Source: a gamma proteobacterium symbiont of Stewartia floridana (lineage in GTDB: Bacteria; Pseudomonadota; Gammaproteobacteria; Chromatiales; Chromatiaceae). Taken from it: DNA of 64,000 bases. A model generated the notes under the pieces. That model did not search any database. It saw only the letters and a program-made list of their open reading frames with translations, and had not been told where the DNA came from. Location: the NCBI GenBank assembly GCA_003676145.1, contig NAUB01000032.1, forward strand, positions 32,667 to 96,666. The letters run 5' to 3'. Position numbers and translations under genes: made by a program. This document shows positions 33,319-43,830 of the stretch, piece by piece; within the stretch, counting starts at the first letter, position 1; each line of letters opens with the position of its first letter.

Positions 33319-36300
33319 GCGGTCTCTTTACTCAGATAGGATTCAAATTGATCCACCGGCAGTGGATGGCTGAAGTAGTAACCTTGGAATATTCTGCAGC
33401 CTTTGTCACGCAGAAATTTCAATTGAGCATCGGTCTCCACGCCGATGGCAACCACTTCAATATCCATGTTCTGAGCCATGGTGATGATGGTCTGTACCAG
33501 CTGTGCATCTTTCGGATCGCTGGAGATGTCGCGGATGAAGCTTCGGTCGATTTTCAATTGATCCACAGGTAAACGACGAATATAGGCGATCGAGGCGTAG
33601 CCGATACCAAAACAGTCGATGGAGAATCTCACTCCCAGTTTTTTCAGTTTCAGGACCTTTTCCGTGGCCTCTTCAAAGTTCTCCACCAGGGTGCCCTCAT
33701 GGATCTCCAGCGTCAGGTGCTTGGGATCGACCCCGCTATTGGTTACCAGCTCCCTGATCTGGTCTGCAAAGCTGGCCTGATGGAAGTGAACCGCACTGAT
33801 ATTGACTGCCAGGTTGAGCGGGTCCTGAAGCTGTTCGGACCAGTGTTTGATCTTCAGCAGCGCCTGGTTGAGTACCCATTCACTGATCTGCAGGATCTGT
33901 CCTGACTCTTCAGCAACGGTAATGAACCGGCGGGGGTCAACCTGTCCATGGTTGGGGTGGTGCCAGCGCAACAGCGCTTCAACGCTGACCAGGTTGCCAT
34001 CCAGGTCGAGCTGGGGTTGATAGTAGATCGACAACTCGTCATTGATCAGCGCGTTGCGCAGATCGTTCTGCAGCCTGAGTTGTTGTTCTGCCGCGTCCTG
34101 CATGCCGGGCAGGAAGAAGCGGATGGTATTGCGCCCCTCCTCCTTGGCCCGATACATGGCGGTATCCGCGTACTTGAGGATATCGTCAGCGCTGGCGCCA
34201 TCCATCGGAAAGATGACGATGCCGATACTGGGTGTGATGTGCAGTTCATTGTCACTGATGTTGTAGGGTTTCGACAGGCTCGATTGAATCTTTTCAGCAC
34301 CTTGGCGGGCTTGTTGAGCTGCTATCTGTGGATTGCCGTCGAGCTCGCTGAACAGCACGATGAACTCATCCCCACCGAGCCTTGAAGCGGTATCCTCATC
34401 CCTGATCTCACTGGTCAGGCGCTCGGCAACCTGCTGCAGCAACAGGTCGCCCACATTGTGGCCCAGTGAGTCATTGATGGTTTTGAAATGGTCCAGGTCC
34501 ATGAACAGGACGGCGCCGCGGTGGTGATGCCGGCGGCAGCGGGATTGAGCCTGTCCCAGACGATCGATCAGCAGGCGCCGGTTGGGCAGAGCAGTGAGGG
34601 AGTCGTAGGTGGCTTGATAGGCGAGCCGCTCCATCGCTCTCATGCGCTCGATTTCGGCGCTGATCCGGGCGGCGATGATATCCATCACATCGGCCCAGTC
34701 GGGTGGCATGAAGAGGGGCTTGCGGGAGACCACCCAGACGATACCGATCACCACATTGTTGCGGTCCCGAATCGGTGAGCCGGCGTAGCCCTGAACATCG
34801 AGCAATACCAGATCCTCATCCTTCGGAAAGAGGTCCTGAACACCCTGTGGAAAAAGACAGGCGCCCTGTCGGACGACCTTGTCACAGGGTGTTTCGTTGA
34901 TACGGTAGGAGAAATCCTCGATCACCCGACCATCGATGATATTGGCCAGGGATTTCATCTGGTTCCTACCCACCAGTTCGCCGATATTCGCACCATCGGC
35001 ACCAAACCAGCGACACAGCTCTCTGGCAACATGTTCAAAGAAATCCTCACCGGTGATGCCGACCATACTCTCCATCAGGGTGTTGAGGGTTTCTGCCGCA
35101 CGCTTACGTTCCGAGATCTCCTGGTGGGTGCCGCAGGCCCGGGTCGGTCGTTGGGTGATCGGATCGAATTCGACTGCGCCACCTGAGCCTTCAATCCAGG
35201 CCCACTGGCCGTTTGCATGTTTCATGCGGAATTCAACGTTATAGGTTTTGCCCTCTTCAATCCGCTGGTTGATGATCGGCATGATCCGTTCCCTATCCTT
35301 GGGGTGGAGGCGATCCCGCCAATCGTCGATGTTGTGTTTCATGTCGGACGGTTCCAGCCCGAGCTGATCCAGCCAGCGCTGATTGACGGTGAGTTGATCG
35401 GTGACCAGGTTCCAGTCCCAGAATCCCAGAGAGGCGCCTTTGACCACCAGTGAGAGTTGCTTTTCGGTTTCTCGCAGATGGGAGACGTCCACCAGGGTCA
35501 CCGGCATATGCTGTACCTCTTCAACGGAGTCCGACAGGGGAAAACTGATCATCACCTGGATCAGTTGGCCCTTGGCCGTCAGCAGCGGCACTTCACATGT
35601 GAAGACCGTCTGTTTTTCACTGGATGCAATCAGAAACGCCTTGAAGGCGGTGAACACTTCCGGGGTGATGCTTTTTGGTAACCACTGCTGCAGGGTCTCC
35701 AGGCTCTTTACCCCGAACAGTCTGAAGCTGGCCGGATTGGCGTTGACCACCCGGAGCATAAATAACATCTCGCGCAACTGATCCGGATGGTTGTCGAAAT
35801 AGGCTCTGAGGTCTTCCACACCCGAGTCCAACAGCTGATCCAGTCTGACCAGGGCTTTTGAGCTGTCACCCTCGCATAAAGCGGTGGCGACCCCATCGAA
35901 GAAGTTGTGGTACTGGGCCTCGGTTTCGGCGAGTTGTCGGGTCTTGACTCTGACCCGCCATCTGAGAATCTGTGCAATCAACACCAATGCCCCGACCAGA
36001 ATGCCGATCGCAAAGATGATCTGGTAGAGCAGGGGAGGCTGGGGCTGTGGAGGTGTGTGGGTTTCGAACAGTGTCTTGAGTCGCTGATGGTAGATCGAGA
36101 GTTCATCGCTCTTCTGGTTGGCCAGATGAAAATCGAGTCGCTGCTTGATGGTGTGCGCTTTGCTGCTCTGCTGGGATATGGCAAAGCGGATGTCCAGTGG
36201 GATCAGGATGATTGGACTGGGCACCGGACTATGGAAATGACCATGGCTCAAGCCGTACAGGCGACTGATCAGGCCGGCATCCGCACGGCCGCTGGCAATC

Positions 36301-36842
36301 GCCCTCATCACCATGTCGTAAGTGGCGTATTTCTGGGTACGGCACTCAATCCCGAATGAGTTGCAGATCTCATGCAGTCCATTTTTTGAGGTCAGGTAGA
36401 CGTCATCCGTCACTACCGCAATGTTCTTCTCATGCAGGTCGGCAATGGTCTGGATATCCGAGTTTTCAGCGACGTAGATCTGCCCCCAATTGGCGATGAC
36501 AGTCTGGTCTGAGAAGAGGAAGCGTTTTTTTCGTGAGTCATTGATCGCGATCGCAGGCAGCAAGTCGATCTTTCCGGCCGAGAGTCGATAGAGCTGATCG
36601 CTCCATGTTCCAAGCACATAGCGCACCTTCCACCCCTCCTGGTGGGCGATTTGCTCAAGGATATCGATGAAAAGCCCCCCCGGCCGACCCATCGAATCGG
36701 TATCAACCAAGGGTGGGTTCTTATAGACCCCCACTCTCAGGGTCATGGGGGTATTGGCTTGGGCAATACCCCAGTTGATCAGCAGGCCAATAGCAATTAG
36801 GAGGAAAAAAATCCGGTTAAACAAAAATTTGTGCATCTGCAC
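33315..36842 (-). CDS. SBP-PAS-GAF-GGDEF-EAL protein; cyclase likely active, EAL degenerate
   Basis: 1175 residues. Order: signal sequence (to about 29), periplasmic SBP_bac_3 domain (33-262), membrane helix (272-291), PAS regions (about 305-455 and 462-580), GAF (590-735), GGDEF and EAL. GGDEF is intact at 823-827 with the inhibitory RxxD site at 814-817. The EAL domain keeps E955, but C1077 replaces the second Asp of the DDFG motif and I1133 replaces the Glu of the AEGVE motif; both are catalytic in active EAL enzymes. It is therefore predicted to make, not break, cyclic di-GMP in response to a periplasmic solute. It overlaps xseA by four bases. Confidence 0.92.
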   Translation of the reverse strand: MQMHKFLFNRIFFLLIAIGLLINWGIAQANTPMTLRVGVYKNPPLVDTDSMGRPGGLFIDILEQIAHQEGWKVRYVLGTWSDQLYRLSAGKIDLLPAIAINDSRKKRFLFSDQTVIANWGQIYVAENSDIQTIADLHEKNIAVVTDDVYLTSKNGLHEICNSFGIECRTQKYATYDMVMRAIASGRADAGLISRLYGLSHGHFHSPVPSPIILIPLDIRFAISQQSSKAHTIKQRLDFHLANQKSDELSIYHQRLKTLFETHTPPQPQPPLLYQIIFAIGILVGALVLIAQILRWRVRVKTRQLAETEAQYHNFFDGVATALCEGDSSKALVRLDQLLDSGVEDLRAYFDNHPDQLREMLFMLRVVNANPASFRLFGVKSLETLQQWLPKSITPEVFTAFKAFLIASSEKQTVFTCEVPLLTAKGQLIQVMISFPLSDSVEEVQHMPVTLVDVSHLRETEKQLSLVVKGASLGFWDWNLVTDQLTVNQRWLDQLGLEPSDMKHNIDDWRDRLHPKDRERIMPIINQRIEEGKTYNVEFRMKHANGQWAWIEGSGGAVEFDPITQRPTRACGTHQEISERKRAAETLNTLMESMVGITGEDFFEHVARELCRWFGADGANIGELVGRNQMKSLANIIDGRVIEDFSYRINETPCDKVVRQGACLFPQGVQDLFPKDEDLVLLDVQGYAGSPIRDRNNVVIGIVWVVSRKPLFMPPDWADVMDIIAARISAEIERMRAMERLAYQATYDSLTALPNRRLLIDRLGQAQSRCRRHHHRGAVLFMDLDHFKTINDSLGHNVGDLLLQQVAERLTSEIRDEDTASRLGGDEFIVLFSELDGNPQIAAQQARQGAEKIQSSLSKPYNISDNELHITPSIGIVIFPMDGASADDILKYADTAMYRAKEEGRNTIRFFLPGMQDAAEQQLRLQNDLRNALINDELSIYYQPQLDLDGNLVSVEALLRWHHPNHGQVDPRRFITVAEESGQILQISEWVLNQALLKIKHWSEQLQDPLNLAVNISAVHFHQASFADQIRELVTNSGVDPKHLTLEIHEGTLVENFEEATEKVLKLKKLGVRFSIDCFGIGYASIAYIRRLPVDQLKIDRSFIRDISSDPKDAQLVQTIITMAQNMDIEVVAIGVETDAQLKFLRDKGCRIFQGYYFSHPLPVDQFESYLSKETA

Positions 36843-37322
36843 TTCCCGACTTCATTGTCTGAGTCCCTAACCCTTAGCATAGCGCCAGAATCCCCGAAAT
36901 GCAGGTTGCCGACGGGATTGATAAGTAGCGATATGGGCAACTACTCAATACGCTGGCTGGTCATCGCAAAAGAGGAATCAAGCGACTACCGGTCGACACG
37001 CGGCAGGGTGAAATTCGATGAGAAGTGGGTTTTCGAGCCGGAGATCATTCGATATCACCTGCTGAACTGCTTGCCTGGTTGTCAGGTGGATCTGGAAGTG
37101 GCTCTGATCAATCCCGGTTTTGCAGTCATGATGAGTCGTTGTGTTTTTTTATAACCTATTGAAAAATGGTTGAATATGTCTTTCTGTCTCATGCGGTTGG
37201 CTGCAGATTGGCCTGGCTTCGTGAAGTGCTCGGCGTGGTGCTGAACCGGTTGCAGGTTTACCGGTTTGACTGCAACTTCTATAATGCCCGGCTACTTCAT
37301 CCCTCCAGCCGGAAAAAATGCT
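36843..37322. other. Upstream region of guaB, divergent from the GGDEF-EAL gene
   Basis: 480 nt that should contain promoters in both directions. A plus-strand frame through 36831-37154 shows no family resemblance. The coding frame of guaB stays open upstream to 37266, but homologues begin at the ATG at 37323. No riboswitch-like fold is recognised. Confidence 0.45.
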
Positions 37323-38786
37323 ATGCGTGTAATCGAGGAAGCCCTCACATTTGACGATGTACTCCTGGTACCCGCCCACTCAAAGGTACTGCCAAAGGAC
37401 GTCGATTTAAGGACCAAACTGACCCGCGAGATCGATCTCAATATCCCATTGGTTTCTGCAGCCATGGACACGGTTACCGAATCCAGATTCGCCATTGCAT
37501 TGGCGCTGGAAGGGGGTATCGGCATCATCCATAAGAATATGGATGCCGCCACTCAGGCCCAGGAGGTGGAGAAGGTCAAAAAGTATGAGAGCGGGGTGAT
37601 ACGGGATCCGATCACCGTCGGGCCCTATGTCAGCATTGGCGAAGTGGTTGAGCTCACCCACTCCAGAAACATCTCCGGCGTACCGGTGGTGGATGGTAAA
37701 GAGTTGGTTGGTATCGTTACCGGCAGGGATCTGCGGTTCGAACGCAAAATGGATGATCCGGTACGCAATATCATGACTCGCAAGGAAAACCTGGTGACGG
37801 TCAAAGAGGGCGCCAGCCGTGATGAGGTGATGAGCCTGCTGCATAAGCACCGTATCGAAAAGGTTCTGGTGGTGGACGATAACTTTGAACTGCAGGGGAT
37901 GATCACTGCCAAGGATATCCAGAAGGCGAAAGACAATCCCAACGCCTGCCGGGACGATCAGGAGCGTCTGCGGGTCGGTGCGGCGGTCGGTGTGGGTGAA
38001 GGCACTGAGGAGCGTGTCGATGCGCTGGTCCGGGCCGGTGTCGATGTGGTGGTTGTGGATACTGCCCATGGTCACTCGCAAGGTGTACTGGACCGGGTGG
38101 CCTGGGTAAAGAAGACCTACCCGCAAGTGCAGGTCATCGGCGGCAACATCGCCACCGGTGATGCGGCTCGCGATCTGGTCAAAGCCGGTGCCGATGCGGT
38201 GAAAGTGGGTATCGGGCCCGGTTCGATCTGTACCACAAGGGTGGTTGCGGGTGTCGGTGTGCCTCAGGTTACGGCGGTTTCCAATGTCGCCAAGGCGCTG
38301 GAAGGCACCGGTGTGCCATTGATTGCGGATGGTGGTCTGCGCTATTCCGGGGATATCTCAAAGATTCTCGCAGCCGGCGGCTACTCAGTGATGATCGGCG
38401 GTATGTTTGCCGGTACTGATGAAGCGCCGGGCGAAGTGGAGATCTACCAGGGGCGTTCTTATAAGTCCTACCGGGGTATGGGCTCCCTTGGCGCCATGTC
38501 CGGCAAGGATGGTTCCAGTGATCGTTACTTCCAGGAGTCCAGTGAGAAGGAGAAGCTGGTACCGGAAGGTATCGAAGGGCGGGTGCCTTACAAAGGTCCG
38601 GTGGTGGCGATCATCTACCAGATTATCGGTGGCATTCGATCCAGTATGGGCTATACCGGTTGTTCCAATATCGACGAGATGCGTACCAAACCGGAGTTTG
38701 TACGAATCACCAATGCGGGTGTGACCGAATCCCACGTGCACGATGTAACGATCACCAAGGAAGCGCCCAACTATCGGCGTGATTGA
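37323..38786 (+). CDS. guaB: IMP dehydrogenase
   Basis: 487 residues. It oxidises IMP to XMP with NAD+, the committed step to GMP. Evidence: the start [19 protein letters not shown], a tandem CBS insert (about 92-205), catalytic C303 in GPGSICTTR, and the active-site flap [12 protein letters not shown] at 37323 is chosen because IMPDHs start directly with the [12 protein letters not shown] motif. It is followed by guaA after 47 nt, forming the usual guaBA pair. Confidence 0.97.
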   Translation: MRVIEEALTFDDVLLVPAHSKVLPKDVDLRTKLTREIDLNIPLVSAAMDTVTESRFAIALALEGGIGIIHKNMDAATQAQEVEKVKKYESGVIRDPITVGPYVSIGEVVELTHSRNISGVPVVDGKELVGIVTGRDLRFERKMDDPVRNIMTRKENLVTVKEGASRDEVMSLLHKHRIEKVLVVDDNFELQGMITAKDIQKAKDNPNACRDDQERLRVGAAVGVGEGTEERVDALVRAGVDVVVVDTAHGHSQGVLDRVAWVKKTYPQVQVIGGNIATGDAARDLVKAGADAVKVGIGPGSICTTRVVAGVGVPQVTAVSNVAKALEGTGVPLIADGGLRYSGDISKILAAGGYSVMIGGMFAGTDEAPGEVEIYQGRSYKSYRGMGSLGAMSGKDGSSDRYFQESSEKEKLVPEGIEGRVPYKGPVVAIIYQIIGGIRSSMGYTGCSNIDEMRTKPEFVRITNAGVTESHVHDVTITKEAPNYRRD

Positions 38787-38833
38787 TCGTTTGTGATCCA
38801 CTTTTCCGGTTAAGTCTCAAGCAGGCCCTAGTA

Positions 38834-40411
38834 ATGACAACTGATATTCATGCCCATCGAATCCTGATTCTGGACTTTGGATCTCAATACACACAACTGA
38901 TTGCGCGTCGGGTGCGTGAAGCCGGTGTCTATTGCGAGATCTATCCCTATGACAATGCGGATGAAGGGCTCGCCGGCAGCAAGCCTGCCGGCATCATTCT
39001 CTCCGGCGGTCCGGAGACGGTCACCGCCGATGAGGCGCCTGCTGCGCCACAGACTGTGTTTGAGCTTGGGGTACCGCTGTTGGGCATCTGCTACGGCATG
39101 CAGACCATGGCCGCACAACTGGGTGGTGACGTGGCTTCCTCCGACAAGCATGAATATGGTTACGCCCAGGTACGCGCCAGAGGGCACACACGCCTGCTGA
39201 AGGATATCGAGGATCATACCAGTCCGGAAGGCTATGGCCTGCTGGATGTCTGGATGAGCCATGGGGATCGTGTCGAGTCCCTGCCCGAAGGTTTTCAGGT
39301 GATCTGTGAAACCGAGAATGCGCCGGTCGCGGGTATTGCCGATGAATCACGCAGCTATTATGGCCTGCAGTTCCATCCCGAGGTGACTCATACCCGTCAG
39401 GGCAAACGCATCATCGAGCGGTTTCTGTTCGAGATCTGTGGTTGTGAAGTGCTCTGGACACCAGGTCAGATCATCGAGGACAGCATTAACCATGTGCGTG
39501 AACTGGTGGGTGAACAACAGGTGGTGCTGGGACTCTCCGGTGGGGTCGATTCATCGGTGGTGGCGGCCTTGCTGCATCGTGCGATTGGCGATCAATTGAC
39601 CTGTGTGTTCGTCGATAACGGGTTGTTGCGGCTGCATGAAGGGGACCAGGTGATGGCCACCTTTGCAGAGCATATGGGTGTGAAAGTGGTCCGTGTCGAT
39701 GCAGAGGATCGCTTCCTAAAAGCACTGCGCGGTGTCACCGACCCTGAACAGAAGCGCAAGATCATCGGTAATCTGTTCATCGATATCTTCGAGGAGGAGG
39801 CGAGCAAGCTTGAGGATGTCTCCTTCCTCGCCCAGGGCACCATCTATCCGGATGTGATCGAGTCTGCCGGCGCCAAGTCGGGCAAGGCGCATGTGATCAA
39901 GTCACACCACAATGTGGGCGGTCTGCCGGAGTATATGAAACTAGCCCTGGTTGAACCTCTGCGCGAGCTGTTCAAGGATGAGGTGCGTAAGATCGGTATC
40001 GAACTGGGCCTGCCCTATGAGATGATCTATCGCCACCCCTTTCCCGGTCCTGGGCTTGGTGTGCGGATACTGGGGGAGGTCAAGAAAGAGTTTGCGGACC
40101 TGCTGCGTCTGGCGGATCACATCTATATCGAAGAGCTGCACAAACATAATCTCTACGATGAGGTGAGCCAGGCATTCACCGTGTTCCTGCCGGTCAAATC
40201 AGTGGGTGTTGTAGGCGATGCACGGCGCTACGAATATGTGGTCACGCTGAGAGCAGTTAAGACAGTCGACTTCATGACCGCCAAGTTTGCCCACCTGCCA
40301 TTTGATTTTCTGGAAGAGGTCTCGCGCAGGATCATCAACGAAGTGTCTGGTATCTCCCGCGTGGCTTATGATATCTCCAGTAAGCCGCCGGCGACCATTG
40401 AGTGGGAGTGA
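38834..40411 (+). CDS. guaA: GMP synthase (glutamine-hydrolysing)
   Basis: 525 residues. It converts XMP, ATP and glutamine to GMP. The class I amidotransferase domain has C86 in GICYGMQ, and FHPEVTH supplies the histidine. The PP-loop [13 protein letters not shown] opens the synthetase domain, and the C-terminal dimer domain ends [12 protein letters not shown] at 38834 fits the family start. Its last codons (GAGTGGGAGTGA) are part of the 28-nt sequence duplicated at 44735-44762, the pattern left by site-specific integration into the 3' end of guaA. Confidence 0.97.
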   Translation: MTTDIHAHRILILDFGSQYTQLIARRVREAGVYCEIYPYDNADEGLAGSKPAGIILSGGPETVTADEAPAAPQTVFELGVPLLGICYGMQTMAAQLGGDVASSDKHEYGYAQVRARGHTRLLKDIEDHTSPEGYGLLDVWMSHGDRVESLPEGFQVICETENAPVAGIADESRSYYGLQFHPEVTHTRQGKRIIERFLFEICGCEVLWTPGQIIEDSINHVRELVGEQQVVLGLSGGVDSSVVAALLHRAIGDQLTCVFVDNGLLRLHEGDQVMATFAEHMGVKVVRVDAEDRFLKALRGVTDPEQKRKIIGNLFIDIFEEEASKLEDVSFLAQGTIYPDVIESAGAKSGKAHVIKSHHNVGGLPEYMKLALVEPLRELFKDEVRKIGIELGLPYEMIYRHPFPGPGLGVRILGEVKKEFADLLRLADHIYIEELHKHNLYDEVSQAFTVFLPVKSVGVVGDARRYEYVVTLRAVKTVDFMTAKFAHLPFDFLEEVSRRIINEVSGISRVAYDISSKPPATIEWE

Positions 40412-40427
40412 CTGGTACTGGCAGGCA
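40400..40427 (+). repeat. att-like direct repeat at guaA 3' end (left)
   Basis: GAGTGGGAGTGACTGGTACT followed by GGCAGGCA. It comprises the last codons and stop of guaA plus 16 nt of flank. It is repeated at 44735-44762 with a single T-to-C difference. A degenerate third version (GAGTTGGGAGTATGAGTAT) begins at 45526. Confidence 0.75.
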
Positions 40428-40436
40428 ACAGCAGGC

Positions 40437-40456
40437 ACCAATATCAGAATATTGGT
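40437..40456. repeat. Perfect palindrome beside the guaA att-like site
   Basis: ACCAATAT CAGA ATATTGGT has a perfect 8-bp stem. It stands between the guaA stop and the primase-helicase stop (convergent genes). There is no T-run, so it is a weak terminator candidate; it may instead be part of the recombination or protein-binding site of the islet end. Confidence 0.4.
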
Positions 40457-40477
40457 TCAAGCTGTCATGTGGTTTGT

Positions 40478-42919
40478 TTACAAAGTCATTCCAGCCTCTT
40501 CGGTGCTGTACCCGATTGCACGATATCCACGCAAGCGTTTTTCAAGCATTCTTGCCAGCATAGGTACATTGCGGTCCACGTAGTCGTAGATATGGACTTC
40601 AGTCTTGTCAGGATGCACACGATGAAGCCTGCCGGCGTACTGAATCAGGGTTCCTTTCCAGGATACTGGTAGCGCAAGAAACAGGGTATCAAGTCTTGCA
40701 TCATCAAATCCTTCTCCAATGTAACGCCCGGTTGCGAGAACCAGCCGCTCTTCGTTATCAGGAATGGCGGCCAGTTGGTTCAGATCATCACGACGTTTTT
40801 TACTGCCTTTTCCTCCCTGCAGGACTACAAGGTTGCGCGTAAATTTACGCAATCTGCCGGCAAAGTACTCAAGATGTTCCCTACGCTCGGTCAGTAAGAT
40901 CGGTGATCTGCCTGCTTCGAGGGCATGCAGAACGTCATTGAATATCATGTTGTTGCGTTGTTCGTCAGTGGCAAGCCGTCGGTACAGGTCCTGAATACGC
41001 AGGCCGCTACTGTCGTCGAAGCTCATTTCCGTGTCGTGGATAATCAACTTGTGAATAAATGGGCGTTGTGTAGCCTGGTTTCGTGCGTCCACGCTAAAGC
41101 GAATCGGCCCCAACTGCATCTCGATGATCGGATGATGACCGTCACGGCGTTGCGGCGTGGCAGTCAGGCCGGTAATGAATTTTGCTCTGACTTCAACCAG
41201 GACGCGCTCGAAGGACACCGCAGGCAGGTGATGGCACTCATCGACAATAACCTGGCCATAGTTGGCCACCAGGTCATCAACATTATCCTTGCGCACCAGG
41301 CTTTGAATCATTGCAACATCGAGTCGGCCATTGGGTTTGTGTTTGCCGCCGCCGATTTGCCCGATATCCCTGGGTTCCAGTCCGAGGAAGAGAGCAAGCT
41401 GGGTAATCCACTGATCGAGTAACGGCTGGCGATGGACCAGTATCAGGGTATTACACTGTCGCCCAGCAGTCAGCCATGCACCCACGACAGTCTTGCCGCT
41501 GCCCGGAGGTGCGACGAATACGCCGATATCCTGTTTGCACAGGGTGCTCACGGCCTGCTGCTGGATAGCCGTGAGTTTGCCGTTGAATCGTACATTCAGC
41601 AGCTCGCCTGGATTACGCTGATCATCGATAGCCAGGGTGCTGCCGTACTGCTGCAAAAGGTCTTCGAGTTCATCGCGGCACCCGTGGGGCAGGGCAATGT
41701 GCCTGGATAGCTCCTCGGCACAACTGATCACCCTTGGTGTCAACGCTGTTGACAGACGCATGTTCTGTTTTCTGTAGAGTTCCGGGTTCTGAAAGGCCGC
41801 CAGGCGCTTGATCTGGTTGATCAGGGACGATGGTAAATCCGTTTTGTCCACGAACAGGCGTTGTGCAAACACGGCATGGACTTCGGCGGGGATGGGTTCG
41901 GTAATAGATGCTTTTTCTGCTCGCCCAGAGGGTGGACGATCCCATGGCGTGTCATCCTTCTCGTCTTCACTCGTGGAGGCAAATCGAACGCCGATTATTT
42001 TTCCCTGCCGGGTGGCATCAAGTGCGATGGACTCCACGATGGACGGTGCGATTCGCGTCAATGATGCAAAACATGACCATTGGTCCGGATGTGGTTGGAG
42101 GTTTTCGTCAAGAAAAACCGAATTTCCAGCTTGTCGCGGCTCATATTGTAACGGCAGGGCGATCAGGTTGCCGAAGCCGCCGCGTGGCAGGGTGTCCTTG
42201 TTTGGGAACAGGCGGTCATAGGAATTCATCGCCCATTGATGGCGACGAGACATGGTTTCGGTGATGAGAAAACAACCCAGACGACGGGCACTGACAGCGG
42301 GAACAGGCGTGCTGAAGAAGAACCAGACATGGGCGCCGTTACCCGATCGCGAGCGCTCGACTGCAGTAGGAATACCATGATCATGGCAGGTATCGACGAG
42401 GGCTGCCACGTCTTCCACCCAGGATTCCTTGTCAAAGTCAGCAGCAAGGAACCAGCAGGTTTCATCCTTGAGCAGGGGATAGATACCGATGGTGTGCCGG
42501 CCTTGCAAGTGATCAAGGACGGTTTGATCGTTGAGCGGTAAAAATGCCCGGTTCGGGCAGTCACTGCACTTTACCCGGGGTTTTTCACAGACGCCACGCA
42601 CCCACTCGTTGCTACAGGCCGGCGAATACCCTTTCCGACCTGTCTTTGTACTTACCCAAAGTTTTGGGTAGACATCGTCCCGGCCACGAAAAAGTTGTCG
42701 GAATAGCTGGATTTTTCCTTCGGCAGTGGTGGGTATATCAGCATGGGGTTGAACTGTCGGGGCGGAAAGGACGGGCGGTGCGGAGACCGCCGTGGCTAGT
42801 TCTTGCTTTAACTCCGCCAATCGCCTGCGGCTCTCCTCATGCTTCCGTGTAATCTCTTTGAGTAGAGCTTCCTCATGGGCGATTGCTTCACGTAGAGATT
42901 GTTCCCTGGTCAGCGCCAT
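40478..42919 (-). CDS. TOTE-type primase-helicase (AEP primase + SF2 helicase)
   Basis: 813 residues. An N-terminal coiled coil (1-43) precedes an archaeo-eukaryotic primase-like region (about 65-300) with a Cys4 cluster (C102, C111, C118, C121), the acids D161 and D163 in AADFDKE, and SRSGNGAHVWFFF (190-202). A superfamily 2 helicase follows, with Walker A PPGSGKT (471-477), DECHH (560-564), TGLTATPQRRDG and the C-terminal QYAGRLHR motif. This is the architecture described for TOTE conflict systems. ATG at 42919 is chosen for the AGGGGGA just before it; it overlaps abiEii by 10 nt. Third gene of the abiE operon. Confidence 0.9.
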   Translation of the reverse strand: MALTREQSLREAIAHEEALLKEITRKHEESRRRLAELKQELATAVSAPPVLSAPTVQPHADIPTTAEGKIQLFRQLFRGRDDVYPKLWVSTKTGRKGYSPACSNEWVRGVCEKPRVKCSDCPNRAFLPLNDQTVLDHLQGRHTIGIYPLLKDETCWFLAADFDKESWVEDVAALVDTCHDHGIPTAVERSRSGNGAHVWFFFSTPVPAVSARRLGCFLITETMSRRHQWAMNSYDRLFPNKDTLPRGGFGNLIALPLQYEPRQAGNSVFLDENLQPHPDQWSCFASLTRIAPSIVESIALDATRQGKIIGVRFASTSEDEKDDTPWDRPPSGRAEKASITEPIPAEVHAVFAQRLFVDKTDLPSSLINQIKRLAAFQNPELYRKQNMRLSTALTPRVISCAEELSRHIALPHGCRDELEDLLQQYGSTLAIDDQRNPGELLNVRFNGKLTAIQQQAVSTLCKQDIGVFVAPPGSGKTVVGAWLTAGRQCNTLILVHRQPLLDQWITQLALFLGLEPRDIGQIGGGKHKPNGRLDVAMIQSLVRKDNVDDLVANYGQVIVDECHHLPAVSFERVLVEVRAKFITGLTATPQRRDGHHPIIEMQLGPIRFSVDARNQATQRPFIHKLIIHDTEMSFDDSSGLRIQDLYRRLATDEQRNNMIFNDVLHALEAGRSPILLTERREHLEYFAGRLRKFTRNLVVLQGGKGSKKRRDDLNQLAAIPDNEERLVLATGRYIGEGFDDARLDTLFLALPVSWKGTLIQYAGRLHRVHPDKTEVHIYDYVDRNVPMLARMLEKRLRGYRAIGYSTEEAGMTL

Positions 42920-43830
42920 GGTCCCCCTGGTTTCCACTTTTCCCCGAATTTGTTTTCCTTGATCACTGCCCGTGTGGGTGGCAGCAGGAATCTTTCCAGT
43001 AAGCCGCAAACCTCTGTTAAAGAGGGTGGGTTGGCTGTTAGAGCACCCTTGCGCAGAAAAGCCTTCCACTGATTGTTCTTCTGAGTATCTTCATGGAATT
43101 CGGCGCTGAGCCCGGATGGTGTGTGTCCCGGTAACTGTGTCTGACGCCGCGAAAATGTGTTGCAGATGGCCTCCGAGAGTGTTTCACCATCGAAGTCGAA
43201 CTCGCGGGCGATAACCCAAAGGTCGTAGAAATCCTTCATCCTGCTATTCGCCATGCCCAGGTTGACCAATGCCTGGTATTTCTCCGCCACCACAGTCTCT
43301 CGGGGATATGCTCTCAAGCGTGGTGCCTCAGAGCTACCTAGAAGAGTAGGGTATTCGATCTCTTTCGCCTCGGGTGTCACGGCGTCACCGAAGCCGATGT
43401 CGGCCTGAATGGGTACACGAGCGCCAGCCAGGTCGCCGAATAGTCTCACTCGTATGCCGCCATACTCCGTCTCATCGCGGATCACTTCGACTTGTACGCT
43501 ATCTGCCATCAGCGTCAGGCCGTCATCCTCGACGATGACGTTACAGAGTTCGCGAAAGATTGACTGCAGCCCTGCTTCGCTGCTGTCACCGGAGGCCAGA
43601 AAATCCACATCGCGTGTCGGGCGGTGTGGCTGGTCACCCCACAGCACGAACAACATCGCGCCCTTTAGAATGAAGCGGTCCCGATAAGCCGATTGGCTAA
43701 GGCGGTACAAGAGTCGTTCCAACCCGTACTGTGTCAGGAGCAATTGAAAGTTTTCACCCCGATCACGTGCCAGTGCCAGTAATCGGTCACGTACGGAAGC
43801 TGCCATATTCTTTCCGCGTTTGTCATTCAT
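42910..43830 (-). CDS. AbiEii-type nucleotidyltransferase toxin
   Basis: 306 residues of the AbiEii/AbiGii nucleotidyltransferase toxin family. Motifs: RFILKGAMLFVLW (K56, G57), RPTRDVDFL with the metal acids D74 and D76, and AEKYQALVNLG followed by NSRMKDFYDLW. In type IV systems of this family the toxin is a bacteriostatic nucleotidyltransferase and its activity is neutralised by AbiEi. The start at 43830 overlaps the AbiEi stop as ATGA; upstream in-frame ATGs would lie within AbiEi. The end overlaps the primase-helicase start by 10 nt. Confidence 0.9.
   Translation of the reverse strand: MNDKRGKNMAASVRDRLLALARDRGENFQLLLTQYGLERLLYRLSQSAYRDRFILKGAMLFVLWGDQPHRPTRDVDFLASGDSSEAGLQSIFRELCNVIVEDDGLTLMADSVQVEVIRDETEYGGIRVRLFGDLAGARVPIQADIGFGDAVTPEAKEIEYPTLLGSSEAPRLRAYPRETVVAEKYQALVNLGMANSRMKDFYDLWVIAREFDFDGETLSEAICNTFSRRQTQLPGHTPSGLSAEFHEDTQKNNQWKAFLRKGALTANPPSLTEVCGLLERFLLPPTRAVIKENKFGEKWKPGGPWR

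Noticed and set aside
40478..42919. Reading the primase-helicase as a type I restriction or plain DEAD-box helicase
   Set aside because: The Cys4 cluster and the DFD/SGNGAH primase motifs in the N-terminal half do not fit HsdR or simple helicases.
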